Assembly: GCA_030950585.1 (NCBI GenBank)
Contig: JAUZRG010000134.1
Coordinates: 1-64,000 of the forward strand
Reading direction: 5' to 3'
DNA: 64,000 bases
From: Mariprofundaceae bacterium
GTDB lineage: Bacteria; Pseudomonadota; Zetaproteobacteria; Mariprofundales; Mariprofundaceae
The notes under the pieces were generated by a model, which searched no databases, was not told the origin of the DNA, and saw nothing but the letters and a program-made list of their open reading frames with translations. Shown here in pieces: positions 36,020-45,861 of the stretch (positions within the stretch are counted from its first letter, which is position 1; every line of letters begins with the position of its first letter). A program made the translations under genes and the position numbers.

Positions 36020-36666
36020 AGCTCTGACTCTCCTTGTGTTTTGACTAACCAGCCATGCACCCGAAAGGTGGTATTCGGGTTCTGTAAACGAATGGATTTT
36101 CCTGCCAAACTTTCCATGTTGATATTTTTTTCAAAAGGCCCTGCTTCAGCAGCTAAGCGGATGCTGACCGTTTGAATATTGGAAATATTATCCACCCAAA
36201 TTTCAGGCCCATTCAAAGTCACCTTTGCAGGCTCGATTTTAAGATCTTGTACTGTAAAGTTATCAGGAATGATTAAATTTGCATGAATGGGGAACTCACG
36301 TTCTATCAGCATATCAACTTGTAATTCTAATTGGTCAGGTTGTGCTTTTTCCACATGTAAACCCATCGGAAGTTGAATATCTTTGAGCGCAATGCTACGC
36401 ATGAGAATACCTGGTTCTCGAATATCTGCGACATTTAAGGGAACGCTTATTTTATTGTTATCGAGAGCTTGAAGGCGACTTTGTAAGCCATTAATGGTTA
36501 AATGAACTTTTTCAGGAAAATCATTAATAATCACCATATTTTGCGGTAAGCCGAGCAGCTCTAACCGAGCATCTACCGTGATAGATCCCATACCTTGACC
36601 ATGTACTTGAATCCAAAGTAACACAGCAATAATGAGGGCGAGTATTTTTAAGCCAAAGTCAGACAT
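36016..36666 (-). CDS. cdaR: CdaR-like YbbR-domain regulator of CdaA
   Basis: A membrane-anchored regulator made of YbbR domains. 216 aa: one N-terminal helix (LKILALIIAVLLWIQVHG) followed by two YbbR-like beta domains (FPEKVHLTINGLQSRL and EREFPIHANLIIPDNF as starts). Firmicute CdaR proteins usually have four domains, so this is a short form. It lies three bases after the cdaA stop and overlaps glmM, which fixes the cdaA-cdaR-glmM order. Confidence 0.85.
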   Translation of the reverse strand: MSDFGLKILALIIAVLLWIQVHGQGMGSITVDARLELLGLPQNMVIINDFPEKVHLTINGLQSRLQALDNNKISVPLNVADIREPGILMRSIALKDIQLPMGLHVEKAQPDQLELQVDMLIEREFPIHANLIIPDNFTVQDLKIEPAKVTLNGPEIWVDNISNIQTVSIRLAAEAGPFEKNINMESLAGKSIRLQNPNTTFRVHGWLVKTQGESEL

Positions 36667-36669
36667 GGT

Positions 36670-37431
36670 TTAAGCTAAATGCTCGATAAGCAATGTTCGG
36701 AGCTGAGCTTGATCAATGGCTTCGGTGAGATGGCCTGCATAGGCAAGGCGAATGTCTTGGCATTCTTCCGAAACAATCAAGACGATCGCATCACTTTCTT
36801 CACTGACACCCACAGCAGCACGGTGTCTTGTGCCAAGGTTTCCCGCAATGTGATTGCCTTGGGTTAGCGGGAGCAAGACACGGGCGGCGACGATTGAATT
36901 TTTATGCACCACAATAGCACCATCATGCAAAGGGGTTTGAGGGCAAAAAAGCGTTTGTACCAAATCTGATTGCAAAGGAGATTTCATACGCAGTGCAGAT
37001 TCATATAAATGGCGAAGGCCTGTATCTCTTTCAATCACAATCAGCCCTCCCCAGCCACGGTGGACTAAGGCAAGCGCAGATTTGACCAATTCATCGGCAA
37101 TTTGAGTTTGATCCATTGAAGAAAAGGTTAGGGGGCTTAAGGCCACTTTCATAAGGCCACGCCGTAGCTCTTGCTGAAATAATACCACAATAATGACAAT
37201 GAACACGGAGAAAAAGTGACTAAAAACCCACTCTAAGGTGAAGAGTCCAAACACACGAGCCACTTCATAGAGTAGCAAGGTAAGCGTCAGGCCTGTGAGC
37301 ACTTGCACAGCACGTGTGCCTCGAATCAGACGAAGAACCGCATAAATGACAGCTGCGACTAATAAAACATCAATTAAGTCAAGCCAGCTGAGATGCCATT
37401 CTGCAATAAGTTCTTCAGTAAGCACGTGCAA
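36670..37431 (-). CDS. cdaA: Diadenylate cyclase CdaA
   Basis: Makes the second messenger c-di-AMP from two ATP. 253 aa: three N-terminal membrane helices (residues about 18-90), then the DAC domain with the two catalytic motifs DGAIVVHKNS (DGA at about 170) and GTRHRAAVG (RHR at about 202). The first codon is TTG at 37431; GTG two codons later is an alternative. It overlaps the end of folP by 17 bp. All catalytic residues are present, so it should be active. Confidence 0.93.
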   Translation of the reverse strand: MHVLTEELIAEWHLSWLDLIDVLLVAAVIYAVLRLIRGTRAVQVLTGLTLTLLLYEVARVFGLFTLEWVFSHFFSVFIVIIVVLFQQELRRGLMKVALSPLTFSSMDQTQIADELVKSALALVHRGWGGLIVIERDTGLRHLYESALRMKSPLQSDLVQTLFCPQTPLHDGAIVVHKNSIVAARVLLPLTQGNHIAGNLGTRHRAAVGVSEESDAIVLIVSEECQDIRLAYAGHLTEAIDQAQLRTLLIEHLA

Positions 37432-38236
37432 CTCGTAGCTGATAAGCTACTTCTAAGGCTCTTTTTTGAGTAGCTATATCATGAACACGCAACATATCCA
37501 CGCCTTGCCAAACCGCAATACTCAGAGCGGCAGCCGTTTCAATTTCACGCTCGATCAATTGTGAACCACTGATTTCAGCCAGAAAAGACTTGCGTGAGAT
37601 ACCCAATAAAACGGGTGCGATTTCTTTAAACTCAGCCAAGTGGGCTTGCAATAATAGATTGTCGTTGAGTCTTTTACCAAAGCCAATGCCAGGATCGATG
37701 CTTATTTTTTCTGCTTGCATACCTGCGGTAAGGCAACATTGCATGCGTTGTTGTAAATAAGTTTTGATGTCATCAAGCGCATGTTCATAACACGGTTGAT
37801 CTTGCATGCTTTGGGGTACACCTTGTTTGTGCATCAGACACACATCAACATTTGCCTCTACGGCCACTTGAATGGCACCGTCAGCACATAAGGCATTGAC
37901 ATCATTGATCATGCGTGCACCTGCAATGCAGGCTTGGCGCATCACTTCAGGTTTTGAGCTATCAATAGATACATATAAACCATCATCACTGAGTTGTTGT
38001 ATAACGGGGATAACGCGGTCTAATTCTTGTTGGACGGAAACACCATGAGAGCTAGGACGGGTGGATTCTCCACCGACATCAATGATGCTTGCACCTTGGC
38101 GTGCCATGTCTTGGCCATGTGTAATGGCTTTGTTTGTGTCGAGGTATTTTCCACCATCTGAAAAGGAATCAGGGGTGCAATTGAGCACCCCCATCAGCAG
38201 TGGTTTATCGCTATGCAGCCAAGGTGTTGCAAGCAT
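37415..38236 (-). CDS. folP: Dihydropteroate synthase
   Basis: Joins p-aminobenzoate to dihydropterin pyrophosphate in folate synthesis and is the sulfonamide target. 273 aa. Motifs: MGVLNCTPDSFSDGGKY, DVGGESTRPS, ISIDPGIGFGKRLNDNL and GISRKSFL. Its ATG shares one base with the ftsH stop (TAATG), the standard proteobacterial ftsH-folP coupling. Confidence 0.96.
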   Translation of the reverse strand: MLATPWLHSDKPLLMGVLNCTPDSFSDGGKYLDTNKAITHGQDMARQGASIIDVGGESTRPSSHGVSVQQELDRVIPVIQQLSDDGLYVSIDSSKPEVMRQACIAGARMINDVNALCADGAIQVAVEANVDVCLMHKQGVPQSMQDQPCYEHALDDIKTYLQQRMQCCLTAGMQAEKISIDPGIGFGKRLNDNLLLQAHLAEFKEIAPVLLGISRKSFLAEISGSQLIEREIETAAALSIAVWQGVDMLRVHDIATQKRALEVAYQLRVARAY

Positions 38237-40155
38237 TAAATTTCTTGGCCTGCCCCTTTGTCATCTATCTTGTTATCAGGCGTTTTCTTTTCATGTAAAG
38301 ATTCATCTTTGTTGGATGTTGACGGTGCATCATTAGCAGGAGGCTTAGAGATATGAATGATGATCTCTTCGCCTGCAATAGCAGCATCAATATCTTTACC
38401 TTCCAAGGTTTCATGTTCCAATAATGCATTGGTTAAGGCATGCAGTTGATCCATGTGATCAACTAAAATTTGACGTGCTCTTGCGTAGTTATCATCAACA
38501 TAACGACGTACTTCAGCGTCTACCTTTGCAGCCATGCCTTCTGAAAGGTGTTTTGAACTGCCTAGAGAACGACCAAGGAACACTTCGCCCTCTGGTTCTG
38601 CATAAACCATAGAACCAAGCGTATCGCTCATGCCCCAGTTGGTGACCATGCTACGTGCAATACTGGTGGCACGTTCAAAATCATTGGAGGCACCTGTGGT
38701 TTTTTGGTTTAAAACCAATTCCTCAGCAAGACGACCACCCATTAAAATAGCGATTTGATCTTCTAAATAATCACTATCGTGGTTGAAGCGATCTTCATTG
38801 GGCAGTTGCATGGTGACACCCAATGCTCGGCCACGCGGGATGATGCTTACTTTATGCACAGGGTCAGCATGTTTGAGGTTTTTAGCCACAAGGGTATGAC
38901 CAGCTTCGTGATAAGCTGTGCTTTTCTTTTGGTCTGCTGAAATAATCATTGAGCGACGTTCTGCACCCATAATGACTTTATCTTTGGCCATTTCAAAATC
39001 ATAGTTGGATACGTTATTGGCATTTCTACGGGCGGCACTTAGTGCGGCTTCATTGACTAAATTGGCTAATTCAGCACCACTAAAGCCGGGTGTTCCTTTG
39101 GCTAAGGTATCAACCACCACATCAGAATGAAGGGGGACTTTGCGCATATGCACACGTAGAATAGCAGCACGGCCACCCAAGTCAGGATGAGGAACGGTGA
39201 CTTGGCGATCAAAACGACCAGGGCGAGTTAAGGCTGGATCCAGTACATCAGGGCGGTTGGTGGCAGAAACTAAAATCACGCCTTCGTTGGTTTCAAAACC
39301 ATCCATTTCAACCAATAATTGGTTAAGTGTTTGCTCACGTTCATCGTTACCGCCGCCAATACCAGCACCACGGTGACGACCCATTGCATCAATTTCATCC
39401 ATGAAAATAATACAAGGTGCGCTTTTTTTCGCTTGTTCAAACATATCACGAACACGAGAAGCGCCCACGCCGACAAACATTTCTACAAAGTCTGAGCCTG
39501 AAATAGAGAAAAAAGGCACATCCGCTTCACCAGCAATGGCGCGTGCCAACAGTGTTTTACCTGTACCTGGAGGGCCTACGAGTAAAATCCCTTTGGGAAT
39601 ATTGCCACCCAAACGGGTATATTTAGAAGGGTCACGTAAAAATTCAATCACTTCTGTGACTTCTTGCTTGGCTTCATCGCAACCTGCAACATCTTCAAAG
39701 GTAATCTTTTTTGCATTTTCATTAAGTAACTTGGCTTTGCTTTTCCCAAACGCCATTGGGCCGCCTTTGCCGCCACCTTGCATTTGGCGCATGAAAAAGA
39801 TCCATACACCGATGAGTAATAACATGGGGAACCATGAAATGAAAAGAGGCCAAAACAAAGATTGGTCTTTTTCTTGTGCTTTCACATCCACACCGTTGCT
39901 AATGAGAATTTGAACTAAATCTGGGTCATCGGGTGCCAAAACATTATATTCAACTTGGCCAACATTTAATTTTTGATACATACCGTGAATTTCGTCGCCA
40001 CTAATGACAGCTGTATCCACGCGTGCGTCTTCAACTAAGCCTATAAACGAGGAATAAGACATTGGTTCTACTTGTCGATTTTGTGGTTGGAACATATTAA
40101 ATAGACTAATCATGGTTACACCGATGACGAGCCACAAGATCATATTTTTACCCAT
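38236..40155 (-). CDS. ftsH: ATP-dependent zinc metalloprotease FtsH
   Basis: Membrane AAA+ protease that degrades misfolded membrane proteins and regulatory substrates. 639 aa: two N-terminal helices with a small periplasmic domain between (about 8-105), Walker A GPPGTGKT at 194-201, Walker B IIFMDEID, the second region of homology [20 protein letters not shown], and the zinc site HEAGH at 416-420. A Lys/Asp-rich tail ends the protein. The 79-bp gap to tilS is AT-rich and could hold a promoter. Confidence 0.98.
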   Translation of the reverse strand: MGKNMILWLVIGVTMISLFNMFQPQNRQVEPMSYSSFIGLVEDARVDTAVISGDEIHGMYQKLNVGQVEYNVLAPDDPDLVQILISNGVDVKAQEKDQSLFWPLFISWFPMLLLIGVWIFFMRQMQGGGKGGPMAFGKSKAKLLNENAKKITFEDVAGCDEAKQEVTEVIEFLRDPSKYTRLGGNIPKGILLVGPPGTGKTLLARAIAGEADVPFFSISGSDFVEMFVGVGASRVRDMFEQAKKSAPCIIFMDEIDAMGRHRGAGIGGGNDEREQTLNQLLVEMDGFETNEGVILVSATNRPDVLDPALTRPGRFDRQVTVPHPDLGGRAAILRVHMRKVPLHSDVVVDTLAKGTPGFSGAELANLVNEAALSAARRNANNVSNYDFEMAKDKVIMGAERRSMIISADQKKSTAYHEAGHTLVAKNLKHADPVHKVSIIPRGRALGVTMQLPNEDRFNHDSDYLEDQIAILMGGRLAEELVLNQKTTGASNDFERATSIARSMVTNWGMSDTLGSMVYAEPEGEVFLGRSLGSSKHLSEGMAAKVDAEVRRYVDDNYARARQILVDHMDQLHALTNALLEHETLEGKDIDAAIAGEEIIIHISKPPANDAPSTSNKDESLHEKKTPDNKIDDKGAGQEI

Positions 40156-40234
40156 TTCTTTTCTATTACCTCGTGTTTTTAACTCACATTAAATGTAAGC
40201 TTTAAATATTGCTTTCTTTAATGTAGTACAGCGA

Positions 40235-41200
40235 TCAACGAATCGCCGCGCTGCGAAGCTTGTCGATTACGCGCTGAAGATGCAAGTTATCCTCTTGATG
40301 TGATAAGCGGCTACCACATAAATCAATCCCACCTTTTCCGCCTTGCTTTAGCCACCGCTCCACAAATTCAAAATGTCGTCGGCCAGGTGTTTTCCCTTTG
40401 CCTAACAATATTTCAAACATGCGCCGTAACACATCAACACGTATCACCGCATCAAGCTGAACCCAAGCTTGCCAAGGTGTGCAAACGTGTGTGCTACTGG
40501 TTGTGATATGATGTTGGTTAGATTGCTTTGTAATATCATGGTTTAGGCGTTGCATTTGTTGACCCAAACGCGCAAATAGTTCTTTGCTTTGGCTGCTATG
40601 TTTTTCCATTTGAGGAAACAACTGATGCCGAATCTGATTGCGTAAGAAGCGTGTGTCGGTATTGCTGGCATCTTCTAACCACGGGATGTTGGCTTCTTTT
40701 AGTGCGCTCTCAAGCATTTGCTTTGAGAGACGCAGGCAAGGGCGAATGAGGGTGAGATCTTCCATCGTTCGACGATAAGGAATGCCTTGGCAGCCACGAC
40801 TACCAGAACCTTGCAATAAGCGCATGCACACGGTTTCAGCTTGATCATCAGCATGGTGAGCGGTGGCAAGAATATGAACTTGCTGTTCTTTGCTCCAGAT
40901 TGAAAATTGTTGGTAACGCAATTGGCGAGAGCGCGCTTCTTTATTGCTCTCAGAAATACCTGTTAAATGCGTTTTGAAAAAAGGAATGTGCCAATCTTTA
41001 GCCCATTCTGCTAACAACATGGCATTGTGAGTGGATTGTGGGCACCAGCCGTGGTCAATATGCCAAGCCACGACTTGGTGACCTTGCTGTTTTAAGGCTA
41101 AAAGCAGTGCGGTGGAGTCAAGACCCCCAGACCAAGCGACGGCTAAATACTTGGGGATTTGTTGATCTTGAAACCAGTGTGTATTTTTGATATTGAGCAT
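40235..41200 (-). CDS. tilS: tRNA(Ile)-lysidine synthase
   Basis: Adds lysine to C34 of the AUA-reading tRNA-Ile using ATP. 321 aa. The PP-loop SGGLDSTALLLAL lies near residue 25, with WHIDHGW and ATAHHADDQAETVCMRLLQG. It is shorter than E. coli TilS, ending soon after the first C-terminal domain, as in many bacteria. ATG at 41200 lies one base after the preceding gene's stop. tilS-ftsH is a common neighbour pair. Confidence 0.93.
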   Translation of the reverse strand: MLNIKNTHWFQDQQIPKYLAVAWSGGLDSTALLLALKQQGHQVVAWHIDHGWCPQSTHNAMLLAEWAKDWHIPFFKTHLTGISESNKEARSRQLRYQQFSIWSKEQQVHILATAHHADDQAETVCMRLLQGSGSRGCQGIPYRRTMEDLTLIRPCLRLSKQMLESALKEANIPWLEDASNTDTRFLRNQIRHQLFPQMEKHSSQSKELFARLGQQMQRLNHDITKQSNQHHITTSSTHVCTPWQAWVQLDAVIRVDVLRRMFEILLGKGKTPGRRHFEFVERWLKQGGKGGIDLCGSRLSHQEDNLHLQRVIDKLRSAAIR

Positions 41201-41201
41201 T

Positions 41202-43256
41202 TTATTTAGAAAAAGGAACCCAGCGTTGAATACCGCGTGATAAAATCAACTCTGAAATATCAGAATTAAAATCAAGCAACTCATAAAGTTCATGGGAAAC
41301 CCCTGCTAATAAAGGTTTACCGACTTTAACAAAAACAAAGGTTCGCGGGTCAATATCTACTTTTTCTTTCATGGTGACGATTTTCAACTCTGTTTCAGGT
41401 AGATGAACACCAGGCAATACTTCTTGAACTTGCTTTTTGCTTAAGTGATATTCATGGACATAAAGTTGATCCTCTAAGCTTGTGATTAATTCATATAAAA
41501 CGGTTGCTGTCAGGGCAATACCTGCATTGTATAAAACGAGTACTTTATTCTCAACTTTTTCAACACGTACTAAACCGAGAGCCTTTAATTCTAACTTTTT
41601 GTCACGCATTAGAATTAATTGACCGATGGATTCATTGCGTTGAATACCAGCCGAAGCTTGTGCCAAAGATAGGCTAAAGGTTAAACGACCTTGGCCAAAC
41701 TCTGGGTCTTTGTATTGGGTTGTTCGCCACTCGCCAATAATACAAATACACATAGAAACCGAGGGTGAACGGCGTGATCCAGCTGCGGCACGGTTCATGG
41801 CTTCATACCAACCTTGCATTTCTTGACGTAAGGAAATGCTGACCATGAGCAAGTCACGCGCAATACCGCGAATGAGGCAACCGGAAGCGGTGAATGAATC
41901 TAAAAAGATGTCTTTCACAAAAGGTTTAAGGATACGTAAAATACCGGGAACAAAAATTTGCTCAAGGAAGTTACTGATATTGGGTGCTTTTACGGCGTGT
42001 GCGCTGGATAAGTAATTACACCAATCAACTTTTAAGCAGGCTTGTTTGTGGGAAATCATTCTTCCACTGTGTAGGGGGTCTTCTCTATCCAGTTGTAGAA
42101 AGACCAACTTACCTTCATAAAAGCTTTTACGCAGTACCTCATCGACAAGACGACCACGTTTTTTGCCAACAATTTCATTTTTTCGACTTAACCAAAGCTT
42201 CTCGGATAAACGACGCATTTGTTCAATACGCAAATCTTCGGCTAAAATACGAAAGGCAACCAAGGTGCGATCATCTTTGCGCCACGGTGCTTCCATTGCA
42301 CCTTTGGATGATTTTCCCTCTATTTTAGCCAGCATCCAACGTGAGAAAATATGCTGTTCTTGTGCTTGTAGCACGGTTTTTAAGGCAACTGGTGCGCGTT
42401 GTGGTTTGGCAAGTAATTGATCCAATGCTCTTGCGTCATGCACCCATTGCATCAACATGCCTTGTTCGCTTAATTCGGCAAGTTCCCATAGGCATAAGCG
42501 TGCCCAACTGCGTTGAAGTAGGTGGTCACTCATGCGTATTTGGCCAAGTAAGCCCAACATGCCTGCTTCGTTTTTATTGCCTAATTTTTTTCGTAATTCC
42601 TGCATGCGTGGAATAAGCTCGGGCTCTAAACCATAAGATAGAATCACATGACGTGATTCCATGAGCATGACACCATCCAATTGACGATACATAAAAGCCA
42701 TTGGGGTGACAGGGATAATCATGGACTCATAGGTTGCAATACGCGTAACTTCTATTTCGCCTTGCACGGAGTTTTTAAGAAAGTTTTGCAATAACCATGA
42801 ATAAGCACCACCGATAACGCTGATCATCACATTCTCTGTCAGGTCAATGTTGGCTTCTTCAGGCTGTAAGTTGGAAATTAAACCCCTAATGATTTTCACC
42901 ATTAAGATATTTACAGCAGCGGTCCACGGAGCAACATCATGCCTGTCTTGTCGCCATGCTAGATTCCACGCTTGCATGAGGATGTTTTGAAAGGCCAGTC
43001 CACTTTCTTTTTGTGCGCACCAGTGGTGTAACATATGGGGGTGTAAGTGTGGGTAGTTGGTACGTAAGTGTTGATAAAGTGGGCGTGATTGGGGTGTTAA
43101 CTTAGGTAGCTGATAAGATGATATTTTTTCACCTTGAACGCTATAGCGCATCATATGCTCAAAGAGCAAACGAATACAGGTGCTCAAACCCTCTTCTATT
43201 TTAGATTCCAGTGCGTAAGGGATATATTCCTTGGTGTCTGCGGCGGTGATGCGCAT
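41202..43256 (-). CDS. 684-aa protein of unknown function
   Basis: I do not recognise the family. No signal peptide or membrane helix is evident, and it is rich in Leu, Arg and Glu, mostly helical up to residue about 430. The part LDSFTASGCLIRGIARDLLM, then ISLRQEMQ, then SVSMCICIIGEW, GQGRLTFSLSLAQASAG recalls the layout of class III nucleotide cyclases, but the metal-binding Asp of the usual GDG is replaced by ASG. That link is weak. It begins at ATG 43256 without a ribosome site, while the frame stays open a further 51 codons upstream with no ATG, GTG or TTG; the start is therefore uncertain. It heads the minus-strand block with tilS. Confidence 0.6.
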   Translation of the reverse strand: MRITAADTKEYIPYALESKIEEGLSTCIRLLFEHMMRYSVQGEKISSYQLPKLTPQSRPLYQHLRTNYPHLHPHMLHHWCAQKESGLAFQNILMQAWNLAWRQDRHDVAPWTAAVNILMVKIIRGLISNLQPEEANIDLTENVMISVIGGAYSWLLQNFLKNSVQGEIEVTRIATYESMIIPVTPMAFMYRQLDGVMLMESRHVILSYGLEPELIPRMQELRKKLGNKNEAGMLGLLGQIRMSDHLLQRSWARLCLWELAELSEQGMLMQWVHDARALDQLLAKPQRAPVALKTVLQAQEQHIFSRWMLAKIEGKSSKGAMEAPWRKDDRTLVAFRILAEDLRIEQMRRLSEKLWLSRKNEIVGKKRGRLVDEVLRKSFYEGKLVFLQLDREDPLHSGRMISHKQACLKVDWCNYLSSAHAVKAPNISNFLEQIFVPGILRILKPFVKDIFLDSFTASGCLIRGIARDLLMVSISLRQEMQGWYEAMNRAAAGSRRSPSVSMCICIIGEWRTTQYKDPEFGQGRLTFSLSLAQASAGIQRNESIGQLILMRDKKLELKALGLVRVEKVENKVLVLYNAGIALTATVLYELITSLEDQLYVHEYHLSKKQVQEVLPGVHLPETELKIVTMKEKVDIDPRTFVFVKVGKPLLAGVSHELYELLDFNSDISELILSRGIQRWVPFSK

Positions 43257-43408
43257 GGGAATACGACGAATATCAATTCGACTGCGATTTGCAGGTTCAT
43301 CCCCGCGTTGATAAATAGGGTTAAACCAACTCCAGCGATAGCGAAAATAATTAGATGAAAGTATTGCTCTTCTCCCTGAGATTGCAGTACAACCATGTGC
43401 CGCATACT

Positions 43409-44248
43409 ATGCGCCGCATGTTTATTCACACTCATAATACTAAAGTCCGCAAGCCTATAACTTTTCAACACAAACAAAAGACCCAAAGAAACATTTGGAT
43501 GCTTTTATTTTTATTTTTTTGCCCAGTTATATGTCATGCTGAGGTGATGGCAACCTTACCACCACTGGCATCCGTGATGCATATGCTGGATAAGAATATG
43601 CAAGTTCAGTGTATCTTAGGCAATAACAGTGACCCACATCACATGAGCATTAGCCCTCAACAGTTTGAAGCGATTAAGAAAACGTTGGTTTTACGCACAA
43701 CAGAAGATAAATATTGGAAGTTTCTCAGACCAAAATCAGCCTTTTATTTTTGGCGTGATGATCCACACGCATGGCTGCACCCTGAAAAAGTTCATAAGGT
43801 ATTGCCCGAAGTTGCCGCTTATTTTAAGCAGGAGAAAATTTTGTTTCAGGGTGATGTCATTGCCGCACAGGAACGGGTTTTGAAGATTCAGAAACAACTG
43901 GCACAAGCCTTGGATCCGTTGAAAACAAAGGGTGTGATTATGCAACACGGGGCTTGGTTATCAGTTTTTGAGGCTTATGGTGTGCCTGTTCGTTTGGTGT
44001 TGGAGAAGGGTAATCATCATGGTAAAAGGGCAAGCCCAAAGCGTTTGCAAACAGCCTTGGATTTGATCGACTTGCATCCAGATATGCTTTTAATTGGTGA
44101 TAAGCAGCATGATACAGATGCTTTGCAATGGTTGAAGTCGAAACGACCCCAAAGCCCATTGTTGATTTTAGATACGCTGGGTGATTGTCAGCAAACATGG
44201 GATGCTTTGATGCAAGAAAACATCAGTTTGATTAAAGGATCTTTGTGA
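43409..44248 (+). CDS. znuA: Zinc/metal ABC transporter substrate-binding protein
   Basis: Periplasmic metal-binding component of a ZnuABC-type importer. About 279 aa from ATG 43409; ATG 43418 or 43499 are alternatives, all weak. The hydrophobic signal segment is MLLFLFFCPVICHA. Possible ligands: His in SDPHHMSISPQQ, DPHAWLHPEKV, QHGAWLSVFEAYGVP and an acidic GDKQHDTDA. The motif order matches the family, but the sequence is divergent and lacks the long His-rich loop of some ZnuA proteins. It is coupled to znuC (GTGA overlap). Confidence 0.8.
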   Translation: MRRMFIHTHNTKVRKPITFQHKQKTQRNIWMLLFLFFCPVICHAEVMATLPPLASVMHMLDKNMQVQCILGNNSDPHHMSISPQQFEAIKKTLVLRTTEDKYWKFLRPKSAFYFWRDDPHAWLHPEKVHKVLPEVAAYFKQEKILFQGDVIAAQERVLKIQKQLAQALDPLKTKGVIMQHGAWLSVFEAYGVPVRLVLEKGNHHGKRASPKRLQTALDLIDLHPDMLLIGDKQHDTDALQWLKSKRPQSPLLILDTLGDCQQTWDALMQENISLIKGSL

Positions 44249-45030
44249 CAACACCTGTCTTGAGTGTGCAGCATGTGAGCGTGGGATCACCGCAAGCACC
44301 TATTTTAGATGACATTAGTTTTCATGTGGATGCAGGTCATTTCATGGGAATTGTTGGTCCTAATGGTGCGGGGAAAAGCAGTTTACTGGCTACCATTGTG
44401 TGTATGATGCCGCGTTTTCATGGTCATGTGGATATTTTGGGTAGCTGTTTGCGTCGTTTTAATCGTCGTAAAGTTTTGAAAAAGGTGTCTTTTCTGACAC
44501 AAATGCATCATCAACAAACGCATATGCCTATGCTTGTGCATGATTTGGTGGCTTTGGGTTTGGATGATTCTTATCGTCCTTTGTGGCATCGGGTTAAAGT
44601 AGAGAAGAAAATCGACTGGGCTTTGGATAAAGTTGGCATGTTGGCACATCGACACAAGGATTACCGTGATTTATCAGGTGGCCAAAAGCAACGCACACGC
44701 TTAGCTCGGATGTTGGTACGCCAACCCAAGTTACTGTTGCTTGATGAGCCTGCTGCTGGTTTGGATAGTCAGGCCAAGCAAGGCATGTACACGTTATTGC
44801 GCCAGCTTTGTGATGATGAACAGTTGTCGATTGTGATGGTTGAGCATGATGTGGCCGCCATTAGTCAACATGTGGATTCAGTCGCATGTTTGAATAAAAA
44901 AATTCACTATCATGCCCCTGCAACAGAAGAAATCCCTGCGCATATTTGGCAAGATATGTATGGATCACAGATGCAAGTCATGAGCCATGATGCGCATTGC
45001 ATGGGTTGTGAAAGCGAAGAGGAGTCTTAA
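44245..45030 (+). CDS. znuC: Zinc/metal ABC transporter ATP-binding protein
   Basis: ATPase of the metal importer. 261 aa. Walker A GPNGAGKSSL, Q-loop FLTQMHH, signature LSGGQKQRTRLARML, Walker B LLLLDEPAAGLD and switch His VEHD. Starts with GTG at 44245, overlapping the znuA stop. Met/His-rich tail HDAHCMGCESEEES ends the protein. Manganese or iron are possible substrates besides zinc. Confidence 0.92.
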   Translation: MTTPVLSVQHVSVGSPQAPILDDISFHVDAGHFMGIVGPNGAGKSSLLATIVCMMPRFHGHVDILGSCLRRFNRRKVLKKVSFLTQMHHQQTHMPMLVHDLVALGLDDSYRPLWHRVKVEKKIDWALDKVGMLAHRHKDYRDLSGGQKQRTRLARMLVRQPKLLLLDEPAAGLDSQAKQGMYTLLRQLCDDEQLSIVMVEHDVAAISQHVDSVACLNKKIHYHAPATEEIPAHIWQDMYGSQMQVMSHDAHCMGCESEEES

Positions 45031-45033
45031 GCT

Positions 45034-45861
45034 GTGTGGGTATCTTTTTTTGAAAGTGAGGTCATGCAGTCTGCGTTGTTCCCAGCCTTATTGACCGCAG
45101 CCGTTGCTTCTACCGTTTCGGTGATGATTGTGGCGCATCGACTTGCTTTTCTAACGGTGGGGGTGTCTCACGCCAGTATGGCTGGCTTGGGTTTAGCGTT
45201 GCTTTTGTCGTGGCCTTTGCTACCCACGGCCACCGTCTTTGCTATTTTGGTGGCTCTCTTATTGGCACCCATTCGCCAAGGCATTCATGAGGATGCGGGA
45301 ACAGGTTTGCTGTTTGCGGGTTCGATGGCCTTAGGTATTTTGCTGATTTCTTTAGCAGATTCTCAAAGTGTGGATGTGTTTGGTTTGATGTTTGGTGATA
45401 TTTTAACGGTGAGTGAGCAAGACACTGATTGGTTTATCATTAATAGTATTTGTATCTTTGTTATTTTTATTGTGGCTGCACGCACATGGTGGAGCCTTGC
45501 CTTTGATGCCACCACCTTGGTGGCTGGTGGTGTGAGTGCCACGCCGTGGCGACTTTTGTTACATGCAACGGTGGGTATGACGGTGATGTTATGCATCAAA
45601 CTTGCAGGTATTATTTTAACCACAGGTTTATTGGTCTTGCCTGCATCTTGTGCGTGGTTTTGGGGTCGGCGTTTGCTGAGTCTATGGGCATTAAGCCTTA
45701 CCTTCGCGCTCACAGGTGTGATGGGCGGCTTAATGATTTCTTATCACTATGATTGGCCAAGTGGTGCCTGTGTGGTGTTGGGTTTATGTATCTTGTTTAT
45801 AATAAGTTGGGGGAGTTCATGGCTAAGAAATCGAAAACTACGGCCACGAAAGCATCTGTAA
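45034..45861 (+). CDS. znuB: Zinc/metal ABC transporter permease
   Basis: ABC-3 family membrane permease of the same importer. 275 aa with about eight helices; SHASMAGLGLALLL and LAGIILTTGLLVLPAS are the conserved permease segments. GTG start at 45034 behind GAGGAG. Its 3' end overlaps the RDD gene start by 43 bp. Confidence 0.92.
   Translation: MWVSFFESEVMQSALFPALLTAAVASTVSVMIVAHRLAFLTVGVSHASMAGLGLALLLSWPLLPTATVFAILVALLLAPIRQGIHEDAGTGLLFAGSMALGILLISLADSQSVDVFGLMFGDILTVSEQDTDWFIINSICIFVIFIVAARTWWSLAFDATTLVAGGVSATPWRLLLHATVGMTVMLCIKLAGIILTTGLLVLPASCAWFWGRRLLSLWALSLTFALTGVMGGLMISYHYDWPSGACVVLGLCILFIISWGSSWLRNRKLRPRKHL

Noticed and set aside
43257-43408. Zur operator upstream of znuA
   Set aside because: I could not find the palindromic AT-rich Zur consensus in this 152-bp gap.
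43196-43486. A 96-aa minus-strand frame with a hydrophobic stretch between the two divergent genes
   Set aside because: It overlaps the start of the 684-aa frame in a different register and the znuA start on the other strand. The hydrophobic run comes from base composition and no ribosome site was seen.
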